Source of the DNA: Acanthornis magna
Taxonomy: Eukaryota; Chordata; Aves; Passeriformes; Acanthizidae
Reading direction: 5' to 3'
Assembly: GCA_036785705.1 (NCBI GenBank)
Contig: JAWUZG010000029.1
Span: 18,766,501-18,830,500 of the forward strand
DNA length: 64,000 nt
Positions 20,511 to 33,600 of this stretch are shown here, in pieces. Below the pieces are notes generated by a model that was not told the origin of the DNA, made no database searches, and saw nothing but the letters and a program-made list of their open reading frames with translations. Each line of letters starts with the position of its first letter. Within the stretch, counting starts at the first letter, position 1. Both the position numbers and the translations under genes were made by a program.

Positions 20511-22571
20511 TTAGAGGAAAGAACCAGATACCACATACCACAGGGGAGAGAAAATAAATTTCAGTACAGATTACAGAAAGAGGTACTATAAATGGCAGAA
20601 CTAGAAGGGTCGATTCATAGATAATATTTTATAAAATTTTGAAATAGTACGTTGCCAATAAACATCAGCCTGTGCATTGAAATAATACCTTAATAAAATC
20701 CCTGGTACTTTTCATCTAAATTAACAATGTTTAATCCTTAGGACACTAGAGGATGCTTAATAAACATTTTAAGTCTTATCTTTATAAACGGATCTACACA
20801 TTTTTTATGTGCACATGCATATGAGTCCACAAAGTTACAAATATAATATATATTGCACATAAGACTAACGCAAGGTTCAATATAAGATGATCCAAATACA
20901 TTCTCTTGCAGATGCATCTTTTAACAATCAAGTCTGAACAAATCTGGCATCCTCTAACCTTTGCTAAAAAGGCAGCCCAATCTTTGATTGGCACTACTAG
21001 CACCATTTGACACTCCAACAACAACAACAACAAAAACATTACAAAAGCAAAGCACCCATTTTCATGTTTTCACCTTAACTTTATTTAAATTCTACAGCAA
21101 TACCTTATTTATATATTCTCTTTCAAGAAAATCTAGAAGCAGTTAAAACTTCAGCCTGGAAAAACTCTTGTACTTAGCACACTTTCCCATTATATTAAGG
21201 AATAATTATGTGATTGCTAATGAGTTATATATAGAAGGAAAAAACCCAAACATCCCAAATATTTAACTTTTTCAAAATGTGAATTTGGGTAGTTATTACC
21301 TGATTTCAGTTTTTTAAAGAAACAATGACTCTCTAATCCCTTTTGCATTCTTTAATTAGGTTGCTTAAGGGAAAAATATTACTTAGTCCATCTAATGTTG
21401 TATGTATATTAGATAGAATTTTTCAGTTTGTTCCACTGCACTTAGGTCATGCTTGACAAAGTACAGTCCGTAACTAGTTTCTTTAACGGAAAGGGAAAAG
21501 AACAAAACCACAAAATGCGAAAAATTACTTATTTGTGAGGACAAGAGAACTGTAAGCGATCATAGTAATACTCACTGTCAAAATAACAGATCCCTGCAGT
21601 TAAGTTCCCGAAGCCTAAGACAACATATAGCTTATATAGAAAACTGAAACTCAAATCTGTTTTACATTGTTGTAATGATAGCAATAGCAAAATGCTACAA
21701 AGCCCCAGCCAGTTATGAGAGGAATAGTTTTTTTCAGAGCCAAACACACTCATGTCAAGTCCAGTCAAGGTTGCTGCTCTGAAGATGCCTTTCTGCTACA
21801 CAACAGGAGAGAGAAGGGCTTACACTGGAAAGTTACAAGGAATATTGGGTCTTTAAAACAAATTTGATACATTTGATGTTTGATAAAAGGAAAAAATAAA
21901 ATCCCTGTCCCCTAAACTCCCCAGAAGATAAGTAGCATAAAACTTAAACAGTTTTGCCAGACATAAGGCAGTGGAAAATCAAGATGTACTTGGTAACTTA
22001 ACTATCAAAAGCAACCCCTGTCCCTTTAAACCTTAAACAACAATTTAAAACCAGATGCATTCTTTAGGCTGTTAGTGACCACATTACACCTTGGACCACC
22101 TCTAGTTTCACTAGGATAAAAAATCCTATGAAAATAAATTCAGCGGTTTTTTTTCTTTTCCTGCAGATGACCAAAAAAGGTGAATCCCAGTGCACTTGCA
22201 AAAAAAAAAAAAAAAATCCCCTTCCCTTATGTTCAGAGATGAGCAACTTGGAGGACTTTTGCCCCTCAAATACTTGTTAAAAATTATATTCATGGAGGAC
22301 TGATCACCCTGAACTATCTTGGCAAATTATTGTATACATTACAGATGTTAGTTATTGATACACTAAGTATCAAAGTAGCTAGAGGTTAAATTTATGCATA
22401 CTCGTGTATCACTTCAGAGGATCACAACTTACATGCTAAAAAGACCACACAGGAGTTATTTAAAATAACAAAAATACAGTTTTCCATTATGGTGGACTTC
22501 TATGATGGAGTCTGCAAAAACCAAACAATGTTGTCTAGTTGTCTAGGTGTATCTAAACAATGTATCTAGTT
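20511..22571. other. Intergenic DNA, nothing recognised
   Basis: AT-rich sequence with scattered poly-A runs (for example near 22200-22217) and a short CAA run near 21020. No supported gene or repeat family. Confidence 0.5.
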
Positions 22572-23692
22572 GTCTGTAAAGCCTTTGACATCGTCTCACA
22601 ACATCCTTGTCTTCAAATTGGAAAGACATGGGTTTGAAAGGTGGACTATTCAGTGAATAAGGAAATGGCTGGATGGACATAGCCAGAGGGTTGTGGTCAG
22701 TGGCTCTATGTCCAGGTGGAGGTCAGTGATGAGGGGTGTCCCTCAGGGCTCTGTCTTGGGACTGGTGCTCTTTAATGTCTTGATCAGTGACACAGTGGGA
22801 TTGAGCGCACCCTCAGCAAGTCTGCAGATGAGAAGCCAAATGGTGTAGCTGGCACTACAAAAGGAAGGGATGGCATCCAGGGGCACCTGGAGAAACTTGA
22901 GAAGTGGGCCCATAAGAACCACATGAGATTTAACAAGTCTAAGTGCAAAATGTTACACCTTGGTTGGGGGCAACCTCAATGAGTCCAGACCTGGTGAACA
23001 TTGGGAGAACTCATTGAGAACAGTCCTCCAGAGAACAACTTGGGGGTGCTGGTGAATGAAAACCTGGACATGATCTGGCAATGTGCACTTGCAGCCCAGA
23101 AGCCCAATGATAGCCCAGGTGGCAGCAAAAGAGGATGGGCCAACAGGTCGAGGTAGGTGATCGTCCCTCTCTACTCTGCTCTCATGAGACCACCCCCACC
23201 TGCAGTGCTGCGCCCAGGTCTGGGATCCTCAGCATGAGAAAAACGTGGACCTGTTAGAGTGGGTCTGGAGGAGGCCATAAAGATCATCAGAGGAGGACTG
23301 GAGCACCTCTCCTACAAAGGCAGGCTGAGAGAGTTGGGGTTCTTAATCTGGAGAAGAAAAGGCTCAAAGAAGACCTCACTGCAGCCTTTCAGAACAAGTT
23401 TTTACATGGGTAGATAGTGACAGGACAAAGGGAAATGGTTTTAAACTGAAAGAGGAGAGATTTAGATTAGATGTCAGGAAGAAACTCTTTACTGTGAGTG
23501 TGGTGAGGCACTGGAACAGGTTGCCCAGGAAAAGTTGTCAATGTCCCATTCCTGGGAATATCCAAGGCCAGGCTTGATAGGGCTCTGAGCAAACTAGTCT
23601 AGTGAAAGGTGTCCCTGCCCATAGTAGGGGGGTTGGAACTCGATGGTCTTTAAGGTCCCTTGGAATTCAAACCACTCTGTGTTTCTTTGACA
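22572..23692 (+). mobile_element. CR1 LINE 3' fragment (sense on plus)
   Basis: Degenerate CR1 ORF2 and 3' UTR on the plus strand. It starts within the reverse transcriptase (kAFDIVSHNIL, then the region encoding [13 protein letters not shown] sequence at about 22735) and runs through the ORF tail (about 23340-23520) to the terminal ggttggaactcgatggtcttta...ggtcccttggaattcaaacca. Multiple frameshifts. It ends about 260 bp from the GOLGA4 polyadenylation region. Confidence 0.9.
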
Positions 23693-23954
23693 ATTTAGAA
23701 CTTTTAAAAAGCAAGCTTCTCAATTTGCTACATTGTCATGTCAGCTTTTCAGCTCACCACATGTCTGTTTCACAGGTTGTGACCCCTTGAAAACCCAAAT
23801 GTCTCCATTGACTTCTTACAGTTTAATGTACTTGAATAGCTGTTCTTATGGGAGTGATTTCATCCTGGAAATATTTCAGCTAACAATGTCTCCAACAGAA
23901 GTAAGAACAAAACTGGTGTGCCCTTTAAAAGAAAAATCATACCAAAGATGTTCC

Positions 23955-24658
23955 AAAATTATGCAGTAAATAAACTTTATTTAAACTCAGCTCTATTCAT
24001 ATTAGTGCTGTCAACAGTCACACATCAGCATATGATACAGTTATGTAGTAACTATTTACAGTTTACAGGAACATACTTTTCTCCAGAAAATATAAGTATA
24101 AAAGCTAGGAGTAAACAAATGAGGTACGGCAGTTTGGATTTATTGTAGGCAAAAACATATAGAAGTGACTTCTAGCAAAAAAATCAAGATCAAATTAGGA
24201 GAGAATAGTCAGCAACAGTGCCTAGTTCATCAGAAAAATCACCTCAGTTGCTATCCATCCAAAATGTATTGCACAATTCAAAAAGGAAAAAAAACAGAAG
24301 AAACAAATAATTTCTTTCAACTCTTAAAAAACACCCAGTAAAACCTGTATAAAGATACAGTAGCAGACAATTTGTTCCTACAATAAAATCTTTTCTCTCC
24401 CTTAAAAAAATAACTTTTAACACAAAATAGAAGACAGTACTCAGTAGAAGAGAAATAACCAAATAACTCCTGATTAGCATTTCTGTCAAGGCAGTTTTAA
24501 CTATTTTCACAGTCCAAAGTGGTGCTGAGTTTTGGTTCTTGCTGTTCTGTTTGTGACCTTGAATAATAGCTTTTCTTCTTGTCCCTTCTCAAGGGGCAAC
24601 AGAGATATAAACATATTTCTAAGCAGCAATGTCATGAGACATTCTCATCACAAATTCT
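23955..24658 (-). other. GOLGA4: GOLGA4 3' UTR (inferred)
   Basis: Follows the GOLGA4 stop codon on the minus strand. Two AATAAA signals lie at 24139-24144 and 23976-23981 (as TTTATT on plus). The distal one would place cleavage near 23955, giving a 3' UTR of about 0.7 kb. Which site is used cannot be told from sequence. Confidence 0.6.
23976..23981 (-). terminator. GOLGA4: GOLGA4 distal polyadenylation signal
   Basis: AATAAA on the minus strand, the last such hexamer before the CR1. A proximal AATAAA is at 24139-24144. Confidence 0.55.
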
Positions 24659-24679
24659 TCAAGACGGTCGTAGCCACAA
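24659..24679 (-). CDS. GOLGA4: GOLGA4 terminal coding exon (C-terminal tail and stop)
   Basis: Acceptor TTCTCCTAG, then six codons (LWLRPS) and TGA at 24659-24661. Phase 0, continuing directly from ...EDARPV. The short Trp-Leu-Arg-type tail resembles one of the two C-terminal tails known for mammalian golgin A4 isoforms. The 3' UTR follows in the same exon. Confidence 0.82.
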   Translation of the reverse strand: MWLRPS

Positions 24680-27600
24680 CTAGGAGAATGAAAAGTTAAA
24701 AGAAATTATCAAATGTTACATTATTGAGAGCAACTTAGAAGCTCTTAATATTAAAATAATTACATTGTTTATTAATACAATTAGGAGATAGAGGAATTTC
24801 AAGTAAGTCAAACTGCCAAATTATTTGAGCAAGCAGTTCCATTCCAGTACCTGCAGAACAGTTGAAAAACTGATGAAAATTAAATAAGGTGTAGCAAAAC
24901 AGTTAGCAGTCTCACTGGAAGTAGTCTACGACATTGCTGCATATTAATCCAAAGGAAATCAAAGTTGTTGTCTCTGAATAAGGCTTACCGTCAAAATTGA
25001 AATGATAATGTAAAATTTTGGAACTAGCAAATAGCCTCCTCTACTACAGGAGAATATCAATTGACTTCACAATGAAGTCAGCATCCCCTTTATTTCTAAG
25101 TTATATACATGCAAGAGTAAGTGTCAAAAATACTTGAAATGAAGTAGGCAAATATAATCGAATAATGACATCTGAACAGTTTACATATATGCTAGCTGAT
25201 GTTATGAAAATGTAACCAATAACTTCTGACATTAGGAAACAAGCCATCAATACATCAAACATCAATATCAACGAGCCTTTCTGTGGTATGTTTCAAATGG
25301 AGCTCAGAACACCCAAACTTTTTTACACCAGCATTACAGACAGCATGAAAAGATTTTAAGTTTCAAACGTATCTTCGGCAACCTTTTCTGCAATAGTGTT
25401 GTAAATAGCTTTGTTCCATCAATATCAACAATTCAATTCTTTTCAACAAATGGTAGAAAAAACAGTTGCTGATTTTGTCAGAACTGATGAAGGCTGTTAG
25501 CAAACAGTCCAAACTCTACTGCATTTTAAGTGCAATGAAGTGCATTCACTGTTGTATTCAAAGATTGAAAAGAACACAAAGTAGAAACCATGACTACTAG
25601 ATGAACAATTTTTTTTCTTTGAAAGAGGTATTATTTTGTGTTGAAGGCTATGTTTGCGTGACTGCAGGAGAAGATAACCTGTCAATTGCCCTGTGGTAAC
25701 TGGCAATGGCAATAGCCTAAGTTAATTAATTTTGCTCTGGAGGTGATGCAGGCCAACAACTTGCATTTCAGCGAAGAGATAGCAACTGCTTCACATGCAG
25801 TGAATCAACTCCTGGCAACTGTGCAAAGCTTTCCAGTTGCAAAGAAGGAACAAAAAAAAGTTGAAATTACCATGTCCTATAGAATTCATCTGCAGAGTTT
25901 ATTAAATATCATAGACCACTGGTGACTCAAATTATAATCTTATCAGTGAGCACAGAAAATTTTTTCCATTGTATTTCTATATCCCCGTCCCCTCTCAACC
26001 AACTATTGCTTGTGTGTTGCATTTAGCTAGCCTAGTCTGATCTTTACGCCTATGTCAACTGTTTGTTCTTGTAACGCTACAACTAGTGCTGCCAATTCAT
26101 AATGAAAGTAGCTTAATAAAACTTGAAGACACAATAAACTGAGAGCATAAAGCTTCCTCAATTGTTCTCCCTCATCTCTCTGCTTTAGCTTCTCTTGATA
26201 TCACACCAAAGCTGTGATTCAGAAAGGTACTGATGTTTTAAATACAATCATATCCTAATCCCTCTACAGAGAATATTCATCAATCTTTAAGAGAATTAAT
26301 TTTCAAATTTAAAAGATGTAATAATTAATTTCAAGTAATATAGCATGTCTTCCACAAACCTGATTTGTTTGCTTATTCAAAAAAGGAACTCAGAAAATGA
26401 ATAAAGACAAAACAAAGCCATGTGCAATAAAATTCAGTATTACATATCAATTGATTTAAAATCTGATTTTGTTTCTACAACTGAGATTTCTCAATCAACA
26501 TTTGAACTGATGCTTAGGGTTAGGTTCAATCAAAAAGACTGGTTTAGAATCAATATTTACCATTTTCAAACTTGGCTTTGTAAATGGAACATGATTAAGA
26601 GGAGAACAAAAACTATTAAATGCATATACAACCAAAATTTATTTTTAATGAAAGCAGACAAGAAAAAAAAAAGCAGAAGAATTATTGATTGCATAATACA
26701 GATTTCATTTTACATAAAACAAGAATGTATTAGACTTCACTCACCCACACGCTAGCTAAGCACAGACTGATGGCATATTCAAAAGATACCACTGCGAGGT
26801 GAGGCAAACTACAAAGCCAGGAAGAAGAGAGCTTACTGAAATATTTTGTTAATAGTGTTATATGGTGTTAACAGATAAGAACTCTATGGACATGTATGGA
26901 TGAGATTGTGCAGTTAGATCACAATAGTAAAATTACATAGTAAAAGCCAGATTACCGAAGATTACATTGATCTACCATATGTTTCTTGACATGGGAACGT
27001 AACAAGTTTTCAGAAACTTGTTAAATATATGCTCATTAAGATGGTATAAAATTACTCACAGATACTAAGTGCCACACACTAGTAGTACAGTAAGTAAATA
27101 ATTTACACATTAAAATTACTTACAGATGTTTTGGCAATAAACTAAAAGCTTTATGTTAAAATGCACATTTATGCTGTAGTTCAGAACTTCATTGCTCATG
27201 AGAGCTAAACATTGGATATTTTCATATACCAGCATCAGTCGAACATTAAGTATGGAGAAACACTACTGCCATGTCAGCAAATGCCAATAAATGAAAAACA
27301 AATAAACCCAAGAATACTTCTTGACAGAATAATTTATAAAGACTTCTCCAACTTTCTAGTTCTAAGTAGAATTATGGAAAACTCACCCCCAGAATAATTT
27401 GTGCTTCAGCAAATGAACATAGTAACTTCAAAAGTGAAGAAAAAAAATACTACTTCGTTCATAATACACCCTAATATTAGCATTTCCATTAGATGTCTAA
27501 CTCAATCTCTTTGTGGATTTGGAAAGGAGAAAATTCATATGCTAGATATGAGCCAAGAAGGGACTGCTATGTGAAACCCAAGAAGTTTTTCATCAGGACA

Positions 27601-30600
27601 TGAAGCTCTTTGAATGATGATATCCTTAACAAATTAAAGCACTTGTAGCCTGCAAAAAAACCTCTGTGTGTTTTAGCCAACATTTAATGCCAAGGATGAA
27701 AATGTGTTGGATTAATTCAAGTTAAAGTTTTATTTTGTATCAGAAGTTGTGAACATCTGCTGTAGGAAGAACAAGTTTAAATTGCAAAAAGCTGAAGTGA
27801 CTGTAAAATAAGGCCCATCTCTCTATTATCAAAATGTTTCCTAAATATTACTCTAGCTTACCAAACCAAACCAAACCAAACGAAATGAAACCAAACCAAA
27901 CCAAACCAAACCAAAAAAGTCTCAGCTTTCTATTTAAATGTCAGAGAGAGAAAATCATGCTTGGGATACATGATACTTACTGGAGCTGCAGTAATATCAA
28001 TATTTATATAATTCTAAAAGTATTTAAAATACTTAAGACTGCAAGACTCTCAAAAATACTAAGTCTACAGGAAAACGTTGAAATATTTAACACTTTCCTC
28101 ACATATGATACTGCAAGATGGAAACACAGACTTCAAAAAAATTTGTTTCAGTGAATCAACAGGATTTTAACGTAACTACTTCAGGTGAAATGTAAAATTG
28201 TTCAAACTTTTATTTTATTCTGTATTTGCAAGTGCTAAATAAATATATATGCAAGGTCACTGAGAGAAACAGAATGCAATTCTTCCTCTCACTTGAACTC
28301 CTAAATATTTCACTAAGCTGACCCACAAAGAGAGGGATGAGAGGGATCACAGTGTTGACTCCAGATACAATGTAGAAGAGGCTATTACTGCAGTTTTTAA
28401 TTAAAAGTAGCTCCAATACATAAAACAATAACAGTAATACAAAAAAATTGCTTATGCTCATATAACCTTATCTCCTTTTGTCTCTGCTTCTCAAACCCAA
28501 TTTCACCTTTCTAGTAAATATATCAACTGGTAAATACTAGACAAATGTCACATAATAAGTGCATGGAAACTGGGGAAAAAAACCACCAAACTGTTGACCA
28601 CTCTTATTTTTGATCTGTGCTGACCCAGAGTGAACTGACATATTTTCGTGTCTTTTCAGTACAAAAATAAAGCAGGGTCACACAAAACACCCCAAAACCT
28701 AATCAAAACCCTAGTCTTGTTAGGATACCCACTTAGGATAAAACTGTACATACCCCACTTCAAACACCCATATCTCGGGTGATTGAGCTAATCAATTTTC
28801 TATTCTACAAGCAAAATGCCTGTTGTTTTTGCCAGAAATTTTATCCCAGGGCTGAAAAAATGTTTCTTGATATATTTTTCATAAAAACTGGTAGGACTCC
28901 ACAGAAACTTCCGAATTTAAGAAGAATAAATTTTATATATGTATTTATATATATTTAATATGTCAGATTACAATTTTTAATTAGAAAATTCATCCACAGA
29001 TTAGTAGTGATGCTTGAACTTCCTTTGTCCTATTGTATCCATCGCTATCAGAAATATGGCTTAACTAAAGAAAAATACTACTAAAGAAAACATGCTTGCT
29101 TTTTTTCTCACTCTTGCTATAAATTCAAACCTAGAGCTGGAATTTGATATTCCACTGAAGAAGAGTGTAAGAAGGAGAAAAGGAGTCCACTTGGATGTGG
29201 ACATAGGGTAAAGAAGATGTAAAAAAGGTTTCTAATTCCTTATTCTTGAAACCTAATCCTCTTGCATAAACTTGGTTTACTTACATAACTTACCACTGGT
29301 CGAGCATCTTCTCGTTCTAGTATCTTCTGAGTCTGATCTGCTGGGAACTTCATCACTGTTGTTATAACCTTGGCCATTGTCTAAAAAGATACAGGTTTAT
29401 CCATACCTAATTTCACATCCACAAAAATGCTTTGTAATACTTTAAAATTCATTTAATTTAATAGTACTGGATACTGTTCTACTAATGTCAACGGAAAACA
29501 GTAAAATCAGTAATATGTAACTGTTTGTTTCACATTGTATATGCATGATGTGAATTATATGAAAACAATGAAGGGTCATGTTTTCACATTGTCACAAATT
29601 TCAGCTACTGTAGTATAAGTTCTACGGTAATTATGCTCAAACAATAGAGTCCATTAATAAGACAGCATACTAGATAAAGTGCATGCTTAGAAAAAGCTGT
29701 CAATCTTGTTGCATATATCCTGCCAAGCAAGAGGCAAATAATAAAGTTGGACTGGAGGGCAAGACAGTAAAACCCCCCAACAAAGACATATACACACCTT
29801 GGTCAAGCAGTTTACAAAGAATGTGATAGGTTACACATTACAAGTCATGACTGTAATTCCTGACTCTTAGACCTAATCAACCTCCACATTGCTCTTATGT
29901 CTCCAATACTGTAGCCTAACTGGTGCATTCATTAATGTGTTGATCACATTCCAGGATCACTTACTAGGCTGCATAATTGGCAATACATCCTAGATTACTT
30001 CCACAGATTCTTTTGAATTCTGTTCAAAAAAGAGGAAACATATTCACAGATATCACCAATTCCACTACTGAATCACCTTTGAGACATGACATACATATAT
30101 GCACTACAAAAGGGGATCCTGCACAGAGAAAGAACAACAGAATGATCATACAAGACAAAATTAGATTAAAAAAAATGCCTCTTCTTGTCCAGGAAGATAA
30201 AAGTTGGGAGAAAGGCATATCTGTACTGAGAACATAAATTACAATACAGGTCTTTTAACTCAAGAACTGGGAGGGGGCGGGGAAGCACATTAATACTTTA
30301 CTAACACGCTTAAGACTGTGTGTTAAAAGGTTTTATCATTCACATCATCACTACTCATGGTTTTCCAGTCAGTGTAGCAGGATGAAACCAATTCTCAAGA
30401 CATAGTTCTATAAATTTATATGATATAATCCTGATGAGAGCAGACACTAAACTCAGTGTCTTCCAGCAACACATCTAATGATTGAAAGAAAACCAGAGGA
30501 TGAAATCACCTTGAAACTATTTTTGAAGTAGAATTTCACCAAAGAAAGACACTAAAGAAAAAGAATCATCAAACAAAGAGTTAGGACAATTTTCTTTAGC

Positions 30601-33600
30601 ACTGATTGTAGTTTGTTGCTGTTATTGAAGAAATCAACTGCAAATTTTAGTACTACACTGTTAAAAAGGAAAAAAAATAACTATTTATAATCCAAAGTTT
30701 TGAGGCATGCAAAGCAATGTTTTGAAGATCAGTAAGAAAAAACCTTGATGAATGAAAACAAGTTTTCAGATTAGGTTTTCTTGAATGAAAATTTGCTATG
30801 TGCATTGGCTATCTGCAATAGTTGCCTGCAGCTGTTTCAAGACTTCTTTTAAAATGAAACATTGCTGACAGACTTTTTAGCATTTTCACTTGTCTAAGTC
30901 CTTCACAATTCAAAACCATAAAATCCACTACTGCACATAATTTTATTAATTATTTTAGTTGTTGTCATTAACACAGGAGAGACATTTGACATGCCACAGG
31001 CTTGAGAACAGAGGGTAACTAATGATTCTGGGCTTTTTGGATCAGAGATTTATATTTGTAATAAAATAGGAATTAATATCAAAATGAAAAGTGGGATAAA
31101 AAGAGAAAGAGGAATCCCATAAGGACGAGATGCCCTGCACTGTCCAAGTTTTACTCTGTACAGAGCACAATGAGAACTGAGATAATTAACACAGAAACCT
31201 ACATAAAACCTCTTTGCTTAATAGTAGTTGAAGTTGAAAGAAGGTCAACAATGGAAGAACTCCAGGGAGGAGGAAAAAACCAAATACAAAAGTTCATCCA
31301 CACAGAATTTAACATCCAAGAAAAATGTCAGTGTTACAACATACCTCTTTTGAATGCGATCAGTCTCTAAGTACCAGTATTGCAAGAAGCCAGTAAAATT
31401 CCAACTCAGGAATGATTTCACAAGCCTGCAGCTGACAAGAAGCCTACTGTCCAGCTTTTCACTACTTTTAAGAGTGAATTAATACTATCTAAGGTATACA
31501 GATTTGGGAATACTATGGAACATCTTTAAGCAACAACTGAAGAGGTATTTCACCATCTTCACAGCTACTAACAAACTGTTACTTATTCCAACTTCTACTT
31601 ACCATGTTTCTGTCAAGATTATATCAAAAGATCACTTCTGCTAATATCGTGTATACCAGCTTTCACTTTACATTAAGCTTGACTGACAACAGGACTTTTG
31701 CTGATGAAACCATATCTACTCATAAAGGTTTTTGTTTTGATAGGTACAGTGGTAAGAGATGTGAAAACCCCCTCCACCTACCACTCATCTTGTCAGGCTG
31801 ATGAAGTTTTGAAGTTATGGATTGTGCCTCTTTGGAAAAAAAAGGTGAAAGCCTATTGAATCCTGTGTCAGTAATAAACAGCATATAACAAACCACAAAT
31901 ACATGGTACTTCACATCTACACAGCAAAGGTGTTAAAGTCTAACCTGAATCACCTGTCACCGTATACAAATTTCCTTACCTTTGTCTCACGACCCATCAT
32001 ATATTCAAAGAGCACTTTCCTCAAGTATTCAAACTCAGTAGGCTCCTCAAACAGGGAAACGTCAGTATGATGAAGGTTTCCATCTGTGTAAACAAAAGTA
32101 AGAGATTATTTATACTGAGAGTCATTCATTTGAATCCAAGTTTTACTAATGGCAGGAAACCAAACAAGAACAAATGCTGGATTCTGCACCTGGGGTGGAG
32201 TAACTGCAGCCCTACAGAAAAGCATTTGGGATGCTGGTTGGCAGGAGGTGCAACAGGAAGCAGCAGTGTTGTGTGCCCTTGGCAGCCAAGAGGGCAAACT
32301 TCCTGCTGGAGTGCATCAAACACAGCATCATCAGTCAAAAGAGGTGATTATCCCACCCTATTTAGCACTGGTGCAGCCTTCACCTTGAGTACTGTGTGCA
32401 GTTCTGGGCCCCACCATTTAAAAAGGACGGGAAGGTACATGAACACATCCAGAGCAGAGCACCCCTGCTACTAGATAAGGTACTGGCAGGTATGTCCTCT
32501 GAGAGAAGCAGCTGAGGGATCTGGGTTTGTCCAGTTTGGAGAGATGGAGGCTGAGGGGTGACCTCAATGCTGTCTATGGCTTCTTGAGGGGAAGCTGAGA
32601 GGCAGGTGCTGCTCTCTTCTCCTTGGTACCCAGTGCCAGGACACAGGGGAAATGGTTGAAACCTGCGTCCATCATGGAGAATTCAGACTTGACATGAGGC
32701 AACATTACTGAGAGGTGTCAAACTCTGGAAGAGACTTCTTGGAGAGGTGGTTGATGCCTCATGTTTGTTAATGTTGAAGAGGCATATGGACAGTGCCCTT
32801 AAAGCCACGCTTTACATTTTTGTCAGCCCTGAAGTGGTCAGGCACCACAAAACTGGACCACAGGACAATAAAACTGATGTTGGTCCTGATGACGGTGATT
32901 TTTGTATTTTCTTTTTCTACCCTTTTTATATATTTTTTTATACCCTTTCCCTTCCCTGTTACCCTCTATACACACTCCTTATACCCTGCACAAACACTCC
33001 TTGTACTTTAGCCCTACATGTCTATAACTCTTGTAGTCTGATATTTAGCTTAGTTTGGCGTCTTGCAAAGCGAGGAAGACCAAACATTTTTACTGTCTCA
33101 AAACTAGGGGCTCCAATCTTGGATGGAGCCTTCTCTCTTAAAACGTTTTTGTAAACTAGGCTGTAGTCTCATTTGGGGGGGGGTTTCATTAGAATAGGGG
33201 GAAATTATTCATTTATTTCTTATTGGGGGATTTTAAGTAGATATGCTAATTTTGTGAAGTCCATAAAAATCCAGTACGCATTGTATGGGGGGTTCTGGCT
33301 CGTCACTCGCTCCTTGGTGTGTTTTCCACCTTTGATGAGTCTGAGCACCTAGGATCCTATTAAACCAAGGTAAATTCCCTTTCCCCTGTACTGCTGTGCC
33401 TGCTTCATATTTTTACTGGCCTGTTTAAGGCATCAGTTTCTGGTGAGCCAGCCAGGAGAGGGGAACCCCGAAACTGAGTTCTGGATCGAGAGACACCCCG
33501 CTACACCCTCCACTCGCCGGCACTACAGGAGGGAAAGTGGCAATCCAGGATTGTGAAAACCCGGGAGTTTCCAAAGACCTAACGCAGAAACACAGTGGGA

